DNA of 64,000 bases from DATBLE01 sp046732255 (GCA_046732255.1 JBKPMR010000003.1:8701-72700), one strand, 5' to 3'; positions 49,901 through 56,888 are shown, counted from the stretch's first letter. Made by a program: numbers and translations. Notes: a model not told the origin generated them from the letters alone.

Positions 49901-50402
49901 GCACGCCCGCCCGGGCGCGAAGGTGCGGTGCGCCGACCTCGTCTCCCAGCGCGGTGACCGCCGCGACCAGATCCAGGGCGGCGCGGACCGCCCGCTCGGC
50001 GTCGTCCTCGGTCGCCGTCGGCGTCCCCCACACCGCCATCACCGCGTCGCCGATGAACTTCTCCACCGTCCCGCCGTACAGCTCGATCAGCCGCCGGCAG
50101 GCGTCGAAGTACCGCGAGAGCAGCTCGCGCGTGTCCTCGGCGTCGCGGGTCTCGGACGCCGCCGTGAAGCCGACCAGGTCGGCGAACAGCACGGAAACGA
50201 GCCGGCGCTCGGCGGCGGGGGCCTCGGGCGCGACGGAGTCGACGGGGGCGCTCGCGAGGGAAGCCCCGCACTCACCGCAGAACTTGACCCCGGGGGTGTT
50301 CGCGCTGCCACACGCGGCGCAGAGGACCGCGAGCGGGCTTCCGCACTCGCCGCAGAACTTCCGTGTGGCCTCGTTTTCGGTCCCGCACGCGGAGCACCGC
50401 AT
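46917..50402 (-). CDS. zinc-ribbon / class III cyclase / AAA ATPase / TPR protein, paralog C
   Basis: A 1161-residue paralog and the first of the three in transcription order. Two zinc ribbons (CSACG, FCGECG, CAACG, FCGECG), a cyclase domain with Asp75 and Asp119, Lys in EKFIGD, Asn and Arg in VNTASR, then the AAA ATPase (GIAGIGKSRLAWEF, FEDMQWAD) and TPR repeats. Its cyclase and ATPase parts are closer to B than to A by eye (for example EAPFVGRD and RRIKDLFHA shared with B). The GNAT gene ends 18 bases upstream. No clear Shine-Dalgarno precedes the ATG, so translation may depend on coupling to that gene. Confidence 0.85.
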   Translation of the reverse strand: MRCSACGTENEATRKFCGECGSPLAVLCAACGSANTPGVKFCGECGASLASAPVDSVAPEAPAAERRLVSVLFADLVGFTAASETRDAEDTRELLSRYFDACRRLIELYGGTVEKFIGDAVMAVWGTPTATEDDAERAVRAALDLVAAVTALGDEVGAPHLRARAGVLTGEAAVTIGAEGQGMVAGDLVNTASRIQALAEPGTVLVGEATRRTTDQTIVYTDAGSHELKGKVGLVPLWQALRVVSGARGALKSTGLEAPFVGRDAELRRIKDLFHACADERRPQLISITGIAGIGKSRLAWEFYKYFDGIAQITYWHRGRCLSYGEGVTYWALADMVRMRARIAEDEEPGSALAKLGEVVEQHLPDEEERRFVEPRLRHLLGLEENTRFEREDLFAAWRLFFERLADVYPTVMVFEDMQWADASLLDFIEYLLEWSRSSPLFVVTLARPELQDRRPTWGAATRNLTSIYLEPLSEAAMEELLGGLVPGLPDALRRQILERAEGIPLYAVETVRMLLDRGALVQEEASYRPTGTIESLEVPETLHALIAARLDGLTAEERRLLQDGAVLGKTFTKQALAAVAGLAEPDLDHLLVALTRKELFGVQADPRSPEHGQYGFLQDLLRRVAYETLARRDRKVRHLAAAAYLEETSSEHDVVEVIASHYVDAYEADPDADDAATIKAKARSALTRAGERAASLGASEEAQRYFEQAAGLTDAPLDQAELLGRAGEMAGRAANPQATQDLLERSIAIYEAEGDTHAAARIAGRYAHMLSFTSHRDEALERAERAFDVISTDEPDEDLALLAAYLSRYYWFNGDLERAFARAELALDIAEAQGLGKALVIALRAKSAVLFSRRHHEESLALLKHALEKAQEHDLPEEVSTFYFLLSDRSFRSDRYVEALGYLDEALSFDRKMGHRRFEWATLSERCYPLLMLGRWDEVLAIRDEFTDEQLDSGGVVLSLLQAGVEVYCGRGQLDEARRLLALFARLADSSDLQDRGCYLGCTAALRRAEGRLEEALEAGAETLTTVETMGPGFQGVKHGVVDALEAALALGETGRAEKLFAFVDGLSPGIRPPYLDAQVLRLRARQGGDGKGLAAAAARFRALSIPFWLGVTLLEQAEAVGGGREAARLRSEAGEIFEQLGATPWIEQARASVAAEVTA

Positions 50403-50420
50403 ACGTCCAAGGGTAAACCG

Positions 50421-50876
50421 TTATGCGAGCGTTGCCAGCATCACCCAGGCGCCGGCCCGGTCGCCGACCTTGGCGAAGCCGTACTGCTCGTACAGGCGGA
50501 TCGCGGCGTTGTCGGGCTCGACGCTGAGACTGATCTGAGCGAAGTCATCCTCGCGGGCCTGCGCGAGCAGCGCGTCGAGGAGATCGCGGCCGAGCCCGCG
50601 CCCGCGCCGGCTGGGAACGATCGCGATCGTCAGCTCCGGAGTCGTCGCGTCCACGAAGCCGTAGCCCGGCTCGTGCTCGTCGAACAGCCGGTACCACGCC
50701 GCCCCGACCGGCTGAAACTCGTCGATCGCGACCAGCGCGCGGTCGCCCGGCCGGCCCCAGCCGGCCACGTACCGCTCGAGCGGCACGTCCGCCTCGGTGC
50801 CCCAGCGGGCGTAGTAGGCGTGACGGAGCATGTCCCGGAGAAACGGCAGGTCCTGCGTACCGGCCGGTCGGATCAC
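50421..50876 (-). CDS. GNAT-family N-acetyltransferase
   Basis: A 151-residue protein of the GNAT fold: IRPAGTQDLPFLRDMLRHAY opens the fold, TPELTIAIVPSRRGRGLGRD holds the acetyl-CoA pyrophosphate-binding R-x-x-G-x-G/A (about 98-105), and NAAIRLYEQYGFAKVGDRAG is the C-terminal signature. Target is unknown. GTG 50876 overlaps the preceding VOC gene's stop (GTGA), so the two are coupled. It precedes the cyclase triplet by 18 bases. Confidence 0.88.
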   Translation of the reverse strand: MIRPAGTQDLPFLRDMLRHAYYARWGTEADVPLERYVAGWGRPGDRALVAIDEFQPVGAAWYRLFDEHEPGYGFVDATTPELTIAIVPSRRGRGLGRDLLDALLAQAREDDFAQISLSVEPDNAAIRLYEQYGFAKVGDRAGAWVMLATLA

Positions 50877-51199
50877 GTGATTTCTTCCGTCAGCTGGATG
50901 CGGTTCCCATCCGGGTCGAAAATGTCCACGATCCGCACCTGCCCGTGCAGCTCGAGGATGACGCCGACCTCGACCCCGTCTGCACGGAGCCGCTCCACCT
51001 CCGCCCGGAGGTCCGGCACGCTCACGGAGGCGACGCCGCCCTCGTCGCCCTGCGCCTCCCAGAGGGCGATCTCCATATCGTCGCGCCGGAGCCGGGCCCA
51101 CCGGCCCTCCTCGTCGTTGAACGTCTCGTCGAAGCCGAGCACGTTCCGGTAGAAGGCCCGCGCCGCCGCCAGGTCGCGAACGCGGTACCAGACGCTCAT
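50873..51199 (-). CDS. VOC-superfamily (glyoxalase-like) protein
   Basis: A 108-residue single-module VOC protein: VWYRVRDLAAARAFYRNVLG (3-22) and GFDETFND start the fold, ASVSVPDLRAEVERLRADGV the second strand set, and DIFDPDGNRIQL is the usual end with the acidic metal ligand. Function is unknown. The start is ATG 51199: the only Shine-Dalgarno (AAGGAGG, 51241-51235) lies 35 bases upstream, but a 27-base perfect hairpin between them (51203-51229) would, if folded out, leave an 8-base spacer. It is coupled to the GNAT gene. Confidence 0.82.
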   Translation of the reverse strand: MSVWYRVRDLAAARAFYRNVLGFDETFNDEEGRWARLRRDDMEIALWEAQGDEGGVASVSVPDLRAEVERLRADGVEVGVILELHGQVRIVDIFDPDGNRIQLTEEIT

Positions 51200-51202
51200 G
51201 CG

Positions 51203-51229
51203 CGTGGGGGAACCCAGGGTTCCCCCACG
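51203..51229. repeat. perfect palindrome between Shine-Dalgarno and start of the VOC gene
   Basis: CGTGGGGGAACCC and GGGTTCCCCCACG (13-base arms) around a single base. It resembles the palindrome at 63749-63775 (CGCGGGAGAACC arms). It lies in the 160-base gap between E2 and the VOC gene; the remainder (51230-51359) holds AAGGAGG on the minus strand and no gene. Confidence 0.85.
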
Positions 51230-51359
51230 GACCCCCTCCTTCTTCGCAGCGCGTGACCGGCGGCTGTCGCGCTCCGGCGAGAGCGCGGTCTCGCCTCCGC
51301 ACGCGCGAGGGGAGTCCCCCAAGGACGACGATCGGCCCTAGTTACGGACTCAACGGCCA

Positions 51360-52577
51360 CTACAACGCCAGTCCGGGCTCCTCCAGGAACTCCTTGACCG
51401 TCCGGAGGAAGTCGGCCGCGGTCGCGCCGTCGATCGAGCGGTGGTCGCAGGTCAGTGTCATGGTCATCGCCGGCCGGGCGACGACCGCGCCGTCCTCGGC
51501 GACCGCCCGCTCCTCGATCGCGCCGACGGCGAGAATCGCCGCCTGCGGCGGGTTGAGGACGGCGACGAACTGCTCGACGCCGTACATGCCGAGGTTGGAG
51601 ATCGTGAAAGTGCCCCCCTCGAGGTCGGCGGCCTGGAGCTTCCCTTGGCGGGCGCGGCCGACCAGGTCGGCGCGGGCGGCGGCGATCTGCGCGACCGTCA
51701 GCGCCTCGCAGCCGGGGATCACCGGAACCAGCAGCCCGCGCTCGGTGGCGACGGCGATGCCCACGTTCGCGGACGGGTGCAGCTCGATCGCGTCGCCGGC
51801 GTAGAGCGCATTCACCTCCCGGTGGCGCATGAGCGCGACCGCGCAGACCTTCGTGAGCACGTCCGTGACCGTCGGGCGCTCGTCGGGATGGCGCTCGACG
51901 AGGCGGGCACGGAGCTCCTGCGCCCGGGTCATGTCGGCCGACATCACGATCTGGAAGGCGGGCGCCGCCCAGGCCTCGGTCATCCGCCTCGCGACCGTCC
52001 GTCGCAGTGAGGTCAGCTCGACTCGCTCGACTGTGCCGGGCGTACGTGCCGTCGCGGGAGCAGCGGCCGGGCCGGCGACCGCCGCCCGCTCGACGTCCTC
52101 GGCGACGATCCGTCCCTCCGGCCCAGTGCCCGAAAGGGCGGCGAGATCGATGCCCCGCTCGCGGGCGATCCTGCGGGCAAGGGGACTTGCCTTCACCCGC
52201 CCTTCGGGCGACTGCAGGCTAGCTGTCGGCGCAGGCTCCGGCCGTCCTCCGTTCTCCTGCGGCGCCGCCGGTTCGTGCTGCGACTCGAGCTCTGGACTAG
52301 TCATTTCCGGCGTTCCGGAAATGACGGGAATCTCCTCACCCGCCTCGCCGAGGAAGGCCAACGGCGTTCCCACCGGCTTCTCCTCGCCCTCGGGGACGAG
52401 GATCTTGAGCAGCACACCGCCGGCGTCGGCCTCGACCTCCTGCGTGACCTTGTCCGTGTCGAGCTCGTACAGCGGCTCGCCCTTCTGAACCTCGTCGCCC
52501 TCCGCCTTCAGCCAGCGCACGATCGTGCCGGACTCCATGCCCTGGCCGAGCCGCGGCAACGTGACCGGTTCAGCCAC
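51360..52577 (-). CDS. 2-oxoacid dehydrogenase complex E2 (dihydrolipoamide acyltransferase)
   Basis: E2 transfers the acyl group from E1 through lipoamide to CoA and forms the core of the complex. The 405-residue protein has one lipoyl domain (PRLGQGMESGTIVRWLK, lipoyl Lys in ELDTDKVTQEV, about 6-80), a Pro/Ala linker, an E1/E3-binding domain (VKASPLARRIARERGIDLA), and a catalytic domain ending TCDHRSIDGATAADFL with the His-Asp active site. GTG 52577 overlaps the E1beta end by eight bases; an upstream start at 52622 would lie within E1beta. Whether it serves pyruvate or branched-chain acids is not clear. Confidence 0.93.
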   Translation of the reverse strand: MAEPVTLPRLGQGMESGTIVRWLKAEGDEVQKGEPLYELDTDKVTQEVEADAGGVLLKILVPEGEEKPVGTPLAFLGEAGEEIPVISGTPEMTSPELESQHEPAAPQENGGRPEPAPTASLQSPEGRVKASPLARRIARERGIDLAALSGTGPEGRIVAEDVERAAVAGPAAAPATARTPGTVERVELTSLRRTVARRMTEAWAAPAFQIVMSADMTRAQELRARLVERHPDERPTVTDVLTKVCAVALMRHREVNALYAGDAIELHPSANVGIAVATERGLLVPVIPGCEALTVAQIAAARADLVGRARQGKLQAADLEGGTFTISNLGMYGVEQFVAVLNPPQAAILAVGAIEERAVAEDGAVVARPAMTMTLTCDHRSIDGATAADFLRTVKEFLEEPGLAL

Positions 52578-53562
52578 TGCGCTGCACCGTCCTGCGAATC
52601 GCCTCGAGGACGTCTTCGGCATGCGGGACGACGAAGTTCTCCATCACCGGCGCGAACGGGATCGGTGTGAACTTCGAGCCGACGCGCTCGATCGGCGCGT
52701 CCAGCCAATCGAACGCCTGGTGCTGGATCACGGCCGTGACCTCGGCGCCGAAACCGCCGCGGACGACCGCCTCGTGCGCGACGACGCACCGGTTGGTCTT
52801 CTTCACCGACGCAACCAGCGTCTCTTCGTCGAGCGGCTGGAGCGTGCGCGGGTCGACGACCTCGACCGAAACCCCCTCCTTCTCGGCCTCCTCGGCGGCC
52901 CCAAGCGCTTCGTGGACGAGCCGCCCCGTTGCGATCACGGTCACGTCCTCACCCTCCCGGTGCACGCGCGCCTGTCCGAGCGGAATCGGCTCGAGCTCCT
53001 CGGGGACCTCCTCCTTGATCGGGTAGAGCGTCCGGTGCTCGAAGAAGAGCACCGTGTTGTCGTCGTAGATCGACGACCAGAGCAGGCCGCGGACGTCGGA
53101 CGGCGTCGAGGCGAACACGACCTTCAGCCCCGGCACGTGCACGAACCACGCCTCGACCTGCTGCGCATGCTGTGCGCCCGGCGACCACCCCGCACCGCCC
53201 TGCGTTCTGATCGTCAGCGGAACCGTCACCTGCCCGCCCGACATGTACCGGTGCTTCGCGGCCTGGTTGACGATCTGCTCCATTGCCAGCGTCGTGAAGT
53301 CCTCGTACATGATCTCGACCACCGGGCGCATGCCCTGCATGGCCGCGCCGATGCCCGCGCCGACGATCGCCATCTCCGAGATCGGGGTGTTGCGGACGCG
53401 GTCCGGCCCGAACTCGACGAGCATCCCCTGGGTGACGCCCATCGAGCCGCCCATCTCGGCGATGTCCTCGCCCATGATGAACACGTCCTCGTCGGCGCGC
53501 ATGGCGCTGCTCAGGGCGTCCCGCACAGCCTCTCTGTAGGTGAGTTCAGGCAGCGTCAACAC
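52570..53562 (-). CDS. 2-oxoacid dehydrogenase E1 component, beta subunit
   Basis: E1beta pairs with E1alpha to decarboxylate a 2-oxoacid with thiamine diphosphate. The 330-residue protein has the transketolase pyrimidine domain (MGEDIAEMGGSMGVTQGM, TPISEMAIVGAGIGAAMQG, EIMYEDFTTLAMEQIVNQ) and the transketolase C-terminal domain (VIATGRLVHEAL, VVDPRTLQPLD, FGAEV). Length is as in PDH/BCKDH beta chains. GTG 53562 is the apparent start. It lies between E1alpha and E2 on one transcript, with a hairpin in the gap to E1alpha. Confidence 0.93.
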   Translation of the reverse strand: MLTLPELTYREAVRDALSSAMRADEDVFIMGEDIAEMGGSMGVTQGMLVEFGPDRVRNTPISEMAIVGAGIGAAMQGMRPVVEIMYEDFTTLAMEQIVNQAAKHRYMSGGQVTVPLTIRTQGGAGWSPGAQHAQQVEAWFVHVPGLKVVFASTPSDVRGLLWSSIYDDNTVLFFEHRTLYPIKEEVPEELEPIPLGQARVHREGEDVTVIATGRLVHEALGAAEEAEKEGVSVEVVDPRTLQPLDEETLVASVKKTNRCVVAHEAVVRGGFGAEVTAVIQHQAFDWLDAPIERVGSKFTPIPFAPVMENFVVPHAEDVLEAIRRTVQRSG

Positions 53563-53592
53563 CCCGAGCGCAGCGATGGGGGGAAAGCCGCT

Positions 53593-53621
53593 CCGCGGAA
53601 AATGCGCAGCATTTTTCGCGG
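53593..53621 (-). terminator. hairpin between E1alpha and E1beta genes
   Basis: CCGCGGAAAATGC and GCATTTTTCGCGG pair (13 bases, one wobble) around GCA, four bases after the E1alpha stop. There is no following T run, so it may be an RNA-processing or partial-attenuation stem. Confidence 0.5.
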
Positions 53622-53624
53622 GTA

Positions 53625-54599
53625 TCAGGCATAGACGTTCTTGAGGGCGTCTTCCGGCCTCGGGTCCGTCCCCGCCTTCGCGAACGCGACCGCGCCCTCG
53701 GCGACCTCGAGCGCCTCGGCGTCCATGGCCTCGAATTCCTCGTCCGGGATCTCGAGCTTCTCGCGCAGCTTCGTGATCGGGTCCTGGGTCTCGCGCAGCT
53801 CCTGCTGCTCGCCCTTGGGCCGGTAGACCTGCGCGTCGCCGACGAAGTGCCCGACGAGGCGGTACGTCTCGCAGACGAGGAAGACCGGGCCCTTGCCGCT
53901 GCGGGCGTAGTCGAGCGCCCGCCGGGCAGCCTTGTACACCGTCTCGACGTCCTGCCCGTCGACCTTCGCCGAGTGCATCCCGTAGGCGACGGCGCGCTTC
54001 TCGAGATCCGAGATCGGCAGCTGCTGGGCCGCGGGCGTCGACTCGGCCCAGTGGTTGTTCTCGAGGACGAAGACGGCGGGAACCTTCCAGAGCGAGGCGA
54101 GGTTGAGCGACTCGTGGAACGTCCCGATGTTGGTCGCTCCGTCGCCGAAGAAGGCAACGGATACTCGAGGCTCACCCCGCAGCTTGAACGCCAGCGCGGC
54201 CCCGACGATCGCCGGCAGGCCTCCGCCGACGACGGCGTTGGCGCCCAGGTTGCCGCGCTCGACGTCGTACAGGTGCATCGAGCCGCCGTACCCGTGCGAG
54301 CAGCCTTCGATCTTGCCGTAGAGCTCCGCCATCAGCTCGTTCGGATGCGTCCCGCGCGCGAGGGTGTGCGCGTGGGCGCGGTGGGTGGAGGCGAAGACGT
54401 CGCCGTCCTCCATCGCCTGGCAGACGCCGACGGCGACCGCCTCCTGCCCGATCGCGACATGGAGGAAGCCGGGCAGCTCACCTGCGCGGAAACGCTCCTC
54501 GACCTTCTCCTCGACGTGCCGGATCAGGAGCATCTCACGGAGGAAGTCGCGCAGGCGTTCCTCCGAGAGCGTGCCCCGCTTGCTCTCGACCTTTGCCAC
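53625..54599 (-). CDS. 2-oxoacid dehydrogenase E1 component, alpha subunit
   Basis: A 324-residue alpha chain carrying the thiamine diphosphate-binding motif GDGATNIGTFHESLNLASLW followed by VLENN, and the substrate-channel region HRAHAHTLARG (in PDH alpha, the phosphorylation loop lies further on: YRLVGHF-like here). ERFRAGELPGFLHVAIGQE near the N-terminus is typical. GTG 54599 is the start; the longer frame to 54692 overlaps the divergent gene. With E1beta and E2 downstream and E3 at 38477-39883, it completes a pyruvate or branched-chain complex. The promoter should lie in the 12-base gap or inside the divergent gene. Confidence 0.93.
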   Translation of the reverse strand: MAKVESKRGTLSEERLRDFLREMLLIRHVEEKVEERFRAGELPGFLHVAIGQEAVAVGVCQAMEDGDVFASTHRAHAHTLARGTHPNELMAELYGKIEGCSHGYGGSMHLYDVERGNLGANAVVGGGLPAIVGAALAFKLRGEPRVSVAFFGDGATNIGTFHESLNLASLWKVPAVFVLENNHWAESTPAAQQLPISDLEKRAVAYGMHSAKVDGQDVETVYKAARRALDYARSGKGPVFLVCETYRLVGHFVGDAQVYRPKGEQQELRETQDPITKLREKLEIPDEEFEAMDAEALEVAEGAVAFAKAGTDPRPEDALKNVYA

Positions 54600-54611
54600 G
54601 GACCTGAGTCT

Positions 54612-55292
54612 ATGCTGACCGGCGTGACCGGGGTGACCCTCGGCCGCCAGTGGCGGCGCATCCAGACCAAGCTTCCGGAGGACTGGGTACACGCGCGTCT
54701 CGCGCTGACCGTCTCGAGCCCTCGGCAGGCCGAGCGCGCCTCCGCCCTGCTCGGCCCGCTGACGCCGGGCCGCGCCGGCGACGTCGTCCGGTTCGAGGTG
54801 TTACGCCGCGGCCACGCGCAGTCGCCGATCGCCGTCGACCGAGCCCTTTCCCGCCTCGACGCGGAGCGGATCCGCGGCACACTCGAGCTCGCCGGGGCAC
54901 AGACGGCAGTGCCCGCCGGCTACGAGCAGGCGGCGGCGCCGGCCGAGCCGATCCCCGTCGCGGAGGCGTGGGACGCGCTCGTCGCGGACCTCCCCGAGGA
55001 CTGGTCGGACGTGTACGCGGAGGTCACGCTGACCTCCAGCGACGACCTCGACCCGGCGGCTCTGGCGCTCGCGCCGATCAACCCGGCGCGGTACGGCTCG
55101 ACCCTCGCGTTTCGCTTCAGGTGTGCGCGCGCGTTCGGCTACGGGGCCGCCCAGGGCATGGTGCGCCGGTGCTTCGCCCGGCTCGACGAGGCCGGCATCG
55201 ACGGGACACTGAACGTCCTGCGCGTCCTCTCCGACACGAAGCCGGTGGCGACTCAGGGGCCCGTCTGGTACGTCGAGGGCAAAGCAGTCTAG
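54612..55292 (+). CDS. unknown protein with internal duplication
   Basis: A 226-residue protein not recognised. Two halves of about 90 residues look related: TKLPEDWVHARLALTVSS then GDVVRFEVLRRGHAQSPIAV and AERIRGTLEL in the first, and ADLPEDWSDVYAEVTLTS then STLAFRFRCARAFGYGA and AGIDGTLNVL in the second. Each half shows LPEDW, a beta strand, a Leu/Pro loop of the form L(G/A)P(L/I), another strand, an Arg-rich helix and a terminal GTL strand. The protein is cytoplasmic by sequence (no signal). It diverges from E1alpha by a 12-base gap, so the two share a promoter region. Confidence 0.7.
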   Translation: MLTGVTGVTLGRQWRRIQTKLPEDWVHARLALTVSSPRQAERASALLGPLTPGRAGDVVRFEVLRRGHAQSPIAVDRALSRLDAERIRGTLELAGAQTAVPAGYEQAAAPAEPIPVAEAWDALVADLPEDWSDVYAEVTLTSSDDLDPAALALAPINPARYGSTLAFRFRCARAFGYGAAQGMVRRCFARLDEAGIDGTLNVLRVLSDTKPVATQGPVWYVEGKAV

Positions 55293-55533
55293 CCAGGCCC
55301 GCTACGCGGGCCTGATCTTGACGTTGACCTGTCGCCCCAAAGACGCTGACCTGTCCCGAAGACGAAGATCACTCGAACGAGGGAGTTCGGGCGGCACGCC
55401 GCCGAGGAACCACCTGTGAGAACCGCGGTCGCGTGGCGCCACAACCTTGCGACCGCAGCGGCCTCCCGCCACGCATCCGGGCTTGGCGGGAGGCCGAGGT
55501 TTGCCTGCAAACGACTCCGGTAAGGTCCCTGTG
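55293..55533. other. structured intergenic region upstream of holin-like gene
   Basis: A 241-base gap with no gene seen but several stems: CAGGCCCGC/GCGGGCCTG (55294-55314), likely the terminator of the preceding gene; GCGGTCGC/GCGACCGC (55423-55457 region) enclosing the palindrome GTGGCGCCAC; and CGGCCTCCCGCC/GGCGGGAGGCCG (55459-55496), a 12-base perfect stem with a 14-base loop. The last two lie close to the next gene's start and may be a leader structure. Confidence 0.5.
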
Positions 55534-55923
55534 GTGGCGAAGCGCAGAGGTGGGCTAGGTCGGGCCGCAAAGCAGGTCACCCAGCGGGCCCGGTCGGTTG
55601 CCCACCTTCAGGTCCAGCTGGCGCTGCTCGAGGTCAAGCGCAAGCTCGCGAAGATCGGGATCGGCGTCGGCCTCGGAATCGCAGCCGCGATCGTCGCGCT
55701 CTACGCGGTCGGGTTCCTCTTCGCCGCGGCCGCCGCCGGACTCGCGCTCGCCGTTCCGCTGTGGGCCGCGCTCCTGATCGTCGGCGGCGTCCTGCTGGCG
55801 ATCGTCGCGCTGCTGGTCCTGGTGGCGATGCGACTGCTCAAGTCCGGCGCGCCGCCGGTGCCGGAGGCGGCGATCGAAGAGGCCCGCCTGACGACGGAGA
55901 CGGTGAGGTCGCATGCCGGATAA
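55534..55923 (+). CDS. holin-like membrane protein (actinobacterial Holin-X / phage_holin_3_6 type)
   Basis: A 129-residue protein with two long hydrophobic hairpin segments (IGIGVGLGIAAAIVALYAVG, about 42-61, and AALLIVGGVLLAIVALLVLV, about 78-97), a basic N-terminus (AKRRGGLGRAAK) and a short polar C-terminal tail. This matches the actinobacterial holin-X family that is often encoded chromosomally, with a DUF3618 protein, rather than in prophages. The start is GTG 55534 (55531 is an alternative GTG). Its stop overlaps the DUF3618 gene by 11 bases. Likely a membrane-stress or envelope protein rather than a lysis gene. Confidence 0.75.
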   Translation: MAKRRGGLGRAAKQVTQRARSVAHLQVQLALLEVKRKLAKIGIGVGLGIAAAIVALYAVGFLFAAAAAGLALAVPLWAALLIVGGVLLAIVALLVLVAMRLLKSGAPPVPEAAIEEARLTTETVRSHAG

Positions 55924-56095
55924 GGCCGCCGAGCAGATGCGCCGGGAGCTTGCGTCCGAACGCGAGCGGCTCGCGACCGCGATCGACGACCTGCGGAGCG
56001 AGGTCGACGAGCTGAAGCGCAAGCTGCCCTACGTCGCCGCGGCCGTGATCGCCACGGGCATCCTCGTCGGGCTCGTGCGCAAGCGACTGCGCTGA
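55913..56095 (+). CDS. DUF3618-like small membrane protein
   Basis: A 60-residue protein with an N-terminal helix rich in Glu/Arg/Asp (RRELASERERLATAIDDLRS), then LKRKLPYVAAAVIATGILVG with one membrane segment and a basic end (LVRKRLR). This matches DUF3618, a family found next to holin-X in Actinobacteria. ATG 55913 overlaps the holin-like gene by 11 bases, so the two are translated together and probably act in the membrane together. Confidence 0.8.
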   Translation: MPDKAAEQMRRELASERERLATAIDDLRSEVDELKRKLPYVAAAVIATGILVGLVRKRLR

Positions 56096-56110
56096 CGAAC
56101 GACACGCCAA

Positions 56111-56136
56111 GGCCCCTGCCCCTTCGGGTCAGGGCC
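56111..56136. terminator. hairpin between convergent genes
   Basis: GGCCCCTGCCCC and GGGTCAGGGCC pair imperfectly around TTC in the 81-base gap between the DUF3618 gene and the two-domain cupredoxin gene, and could end both transcripts. A second short stem GCCCGCG...CGCGGGC follows at about 56147-56162. Confidence 0.5.
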
Positions 56137-56176
56137 CTGAAGGTCAGGCCCGCGTCGCGGGCCCGACTCGGCTGGT

Positions 56177-56854
56177 TCAGCGGGCGCGGAACGAGCCTTT
56201 GAGGGTGGCCGTCGCGTCGGAACGGTAGACGTAGAGCCCCTTTCGCAGCGTCACCCTCCACGTCGCTGTCGTCCGACCGGCCTTCGTCGTCGCGCGGTTC
56301 ACGCGCGGCCCGATCAGGTGGAAGTTCTCGGTCGCCGAACGGTCGCTGACCACGATCGTCGCCGGGCCCGCCTTCACCGACGCGAACCTGGCGCCGGCTC
56401 GCGTGAGGGCGATGCGCTTGCCGGGACCGACCGAGCCGACGAGCCGCAGCGGTGCCGGTTTCGCAGGCGGGGGCGCGGTCGTGGTCGGCGGCGGCGTCCC
56501 CACGGTGAAGTTGCCGAACATCGTCGCCGAGTGCGGGTCGCACTGGAAGTGGTACTTCCCGTCGACGAGCGTCACGGTCCACGTGACCGTGCCCGTCTGC
56601 TCCACGTCAGTGGCCTTGTCGACGCCGGGACCGGTCAGGTGGAAGTTGTGGACGTCGGCGTTGTCCTGCACCTGAATCGTGTACGTGCCGGGATCGAGGT
56701 TCCTGACCGGCGCTCCGGAGGCGTCGGAGAGCTTGATCGAGAAGCCGGGGCCGACGACGCCGAAGAGCGTCGGGGTCTGGGCGCCCGCACCGCCCGCTCC
56801 CCCGAGGGCGGCGGCGGAGACTGCGACTGCGAGCACGAACCGGACGGCGCTCAT
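56177..56854 (-). CDS. exported two-domain cupredoxin-like protein
   Basis: A 225-residue exported protein with a signal peptide (MSAVRFVLAVAVSAAALGG). The first domain (about 30-120) carries type 1 copper ligands: His in VHNFHLTGPG and Cys, His, Met in FQCDPHSATMFG. A Pro/Thr-rich linker (TPPPTTTAPPP) leads to a second domain (about 140-225) that keeps the fold signature NFHLIGPRVN but reads YRSDATATLKG where CxxHxxxM should be, so it has lost its copper. The start is ATG 56854. It is a homologue of the cupredoxin at 31850-32188 with a degenerate duplicate fused on. Possibly an electron carrier that docks through the second domain. Convergent with DUF3618. Confidence 0.85.
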   Translation of the reverse strand: MSAVRFVLAVAVSAAALGGAGGAGAQTPTLFGVVGPGFSIKLSDASGAPVRNLDPGTYTIQVQDNADVHNFHLTGPGVDKATDVEQTGTVTWTVTLVDGKYHFQCDPHSATMFGNFTVGTPPPTTTAPPPAKPAPLRLVGSVGPGKRIALTRAGARFASVKAGPATIVVSDRSATENFHLIGPRVNRATTKAGRTTATWRVTLRKGLYVYRSDATATLKGSFRAR

Positions 56855-56888
56855 TGCGCGGTGATACGCGGTCTGCGCCGGACCGGAT

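Noticed and set aside
55534..56095. Prophage remnant suggested by a holin-like gene
   Set aside because: No other phage genes lie nearby. The holin-X plus DUF3618 pair is a usual chromosomal pair in Actinobacteria.
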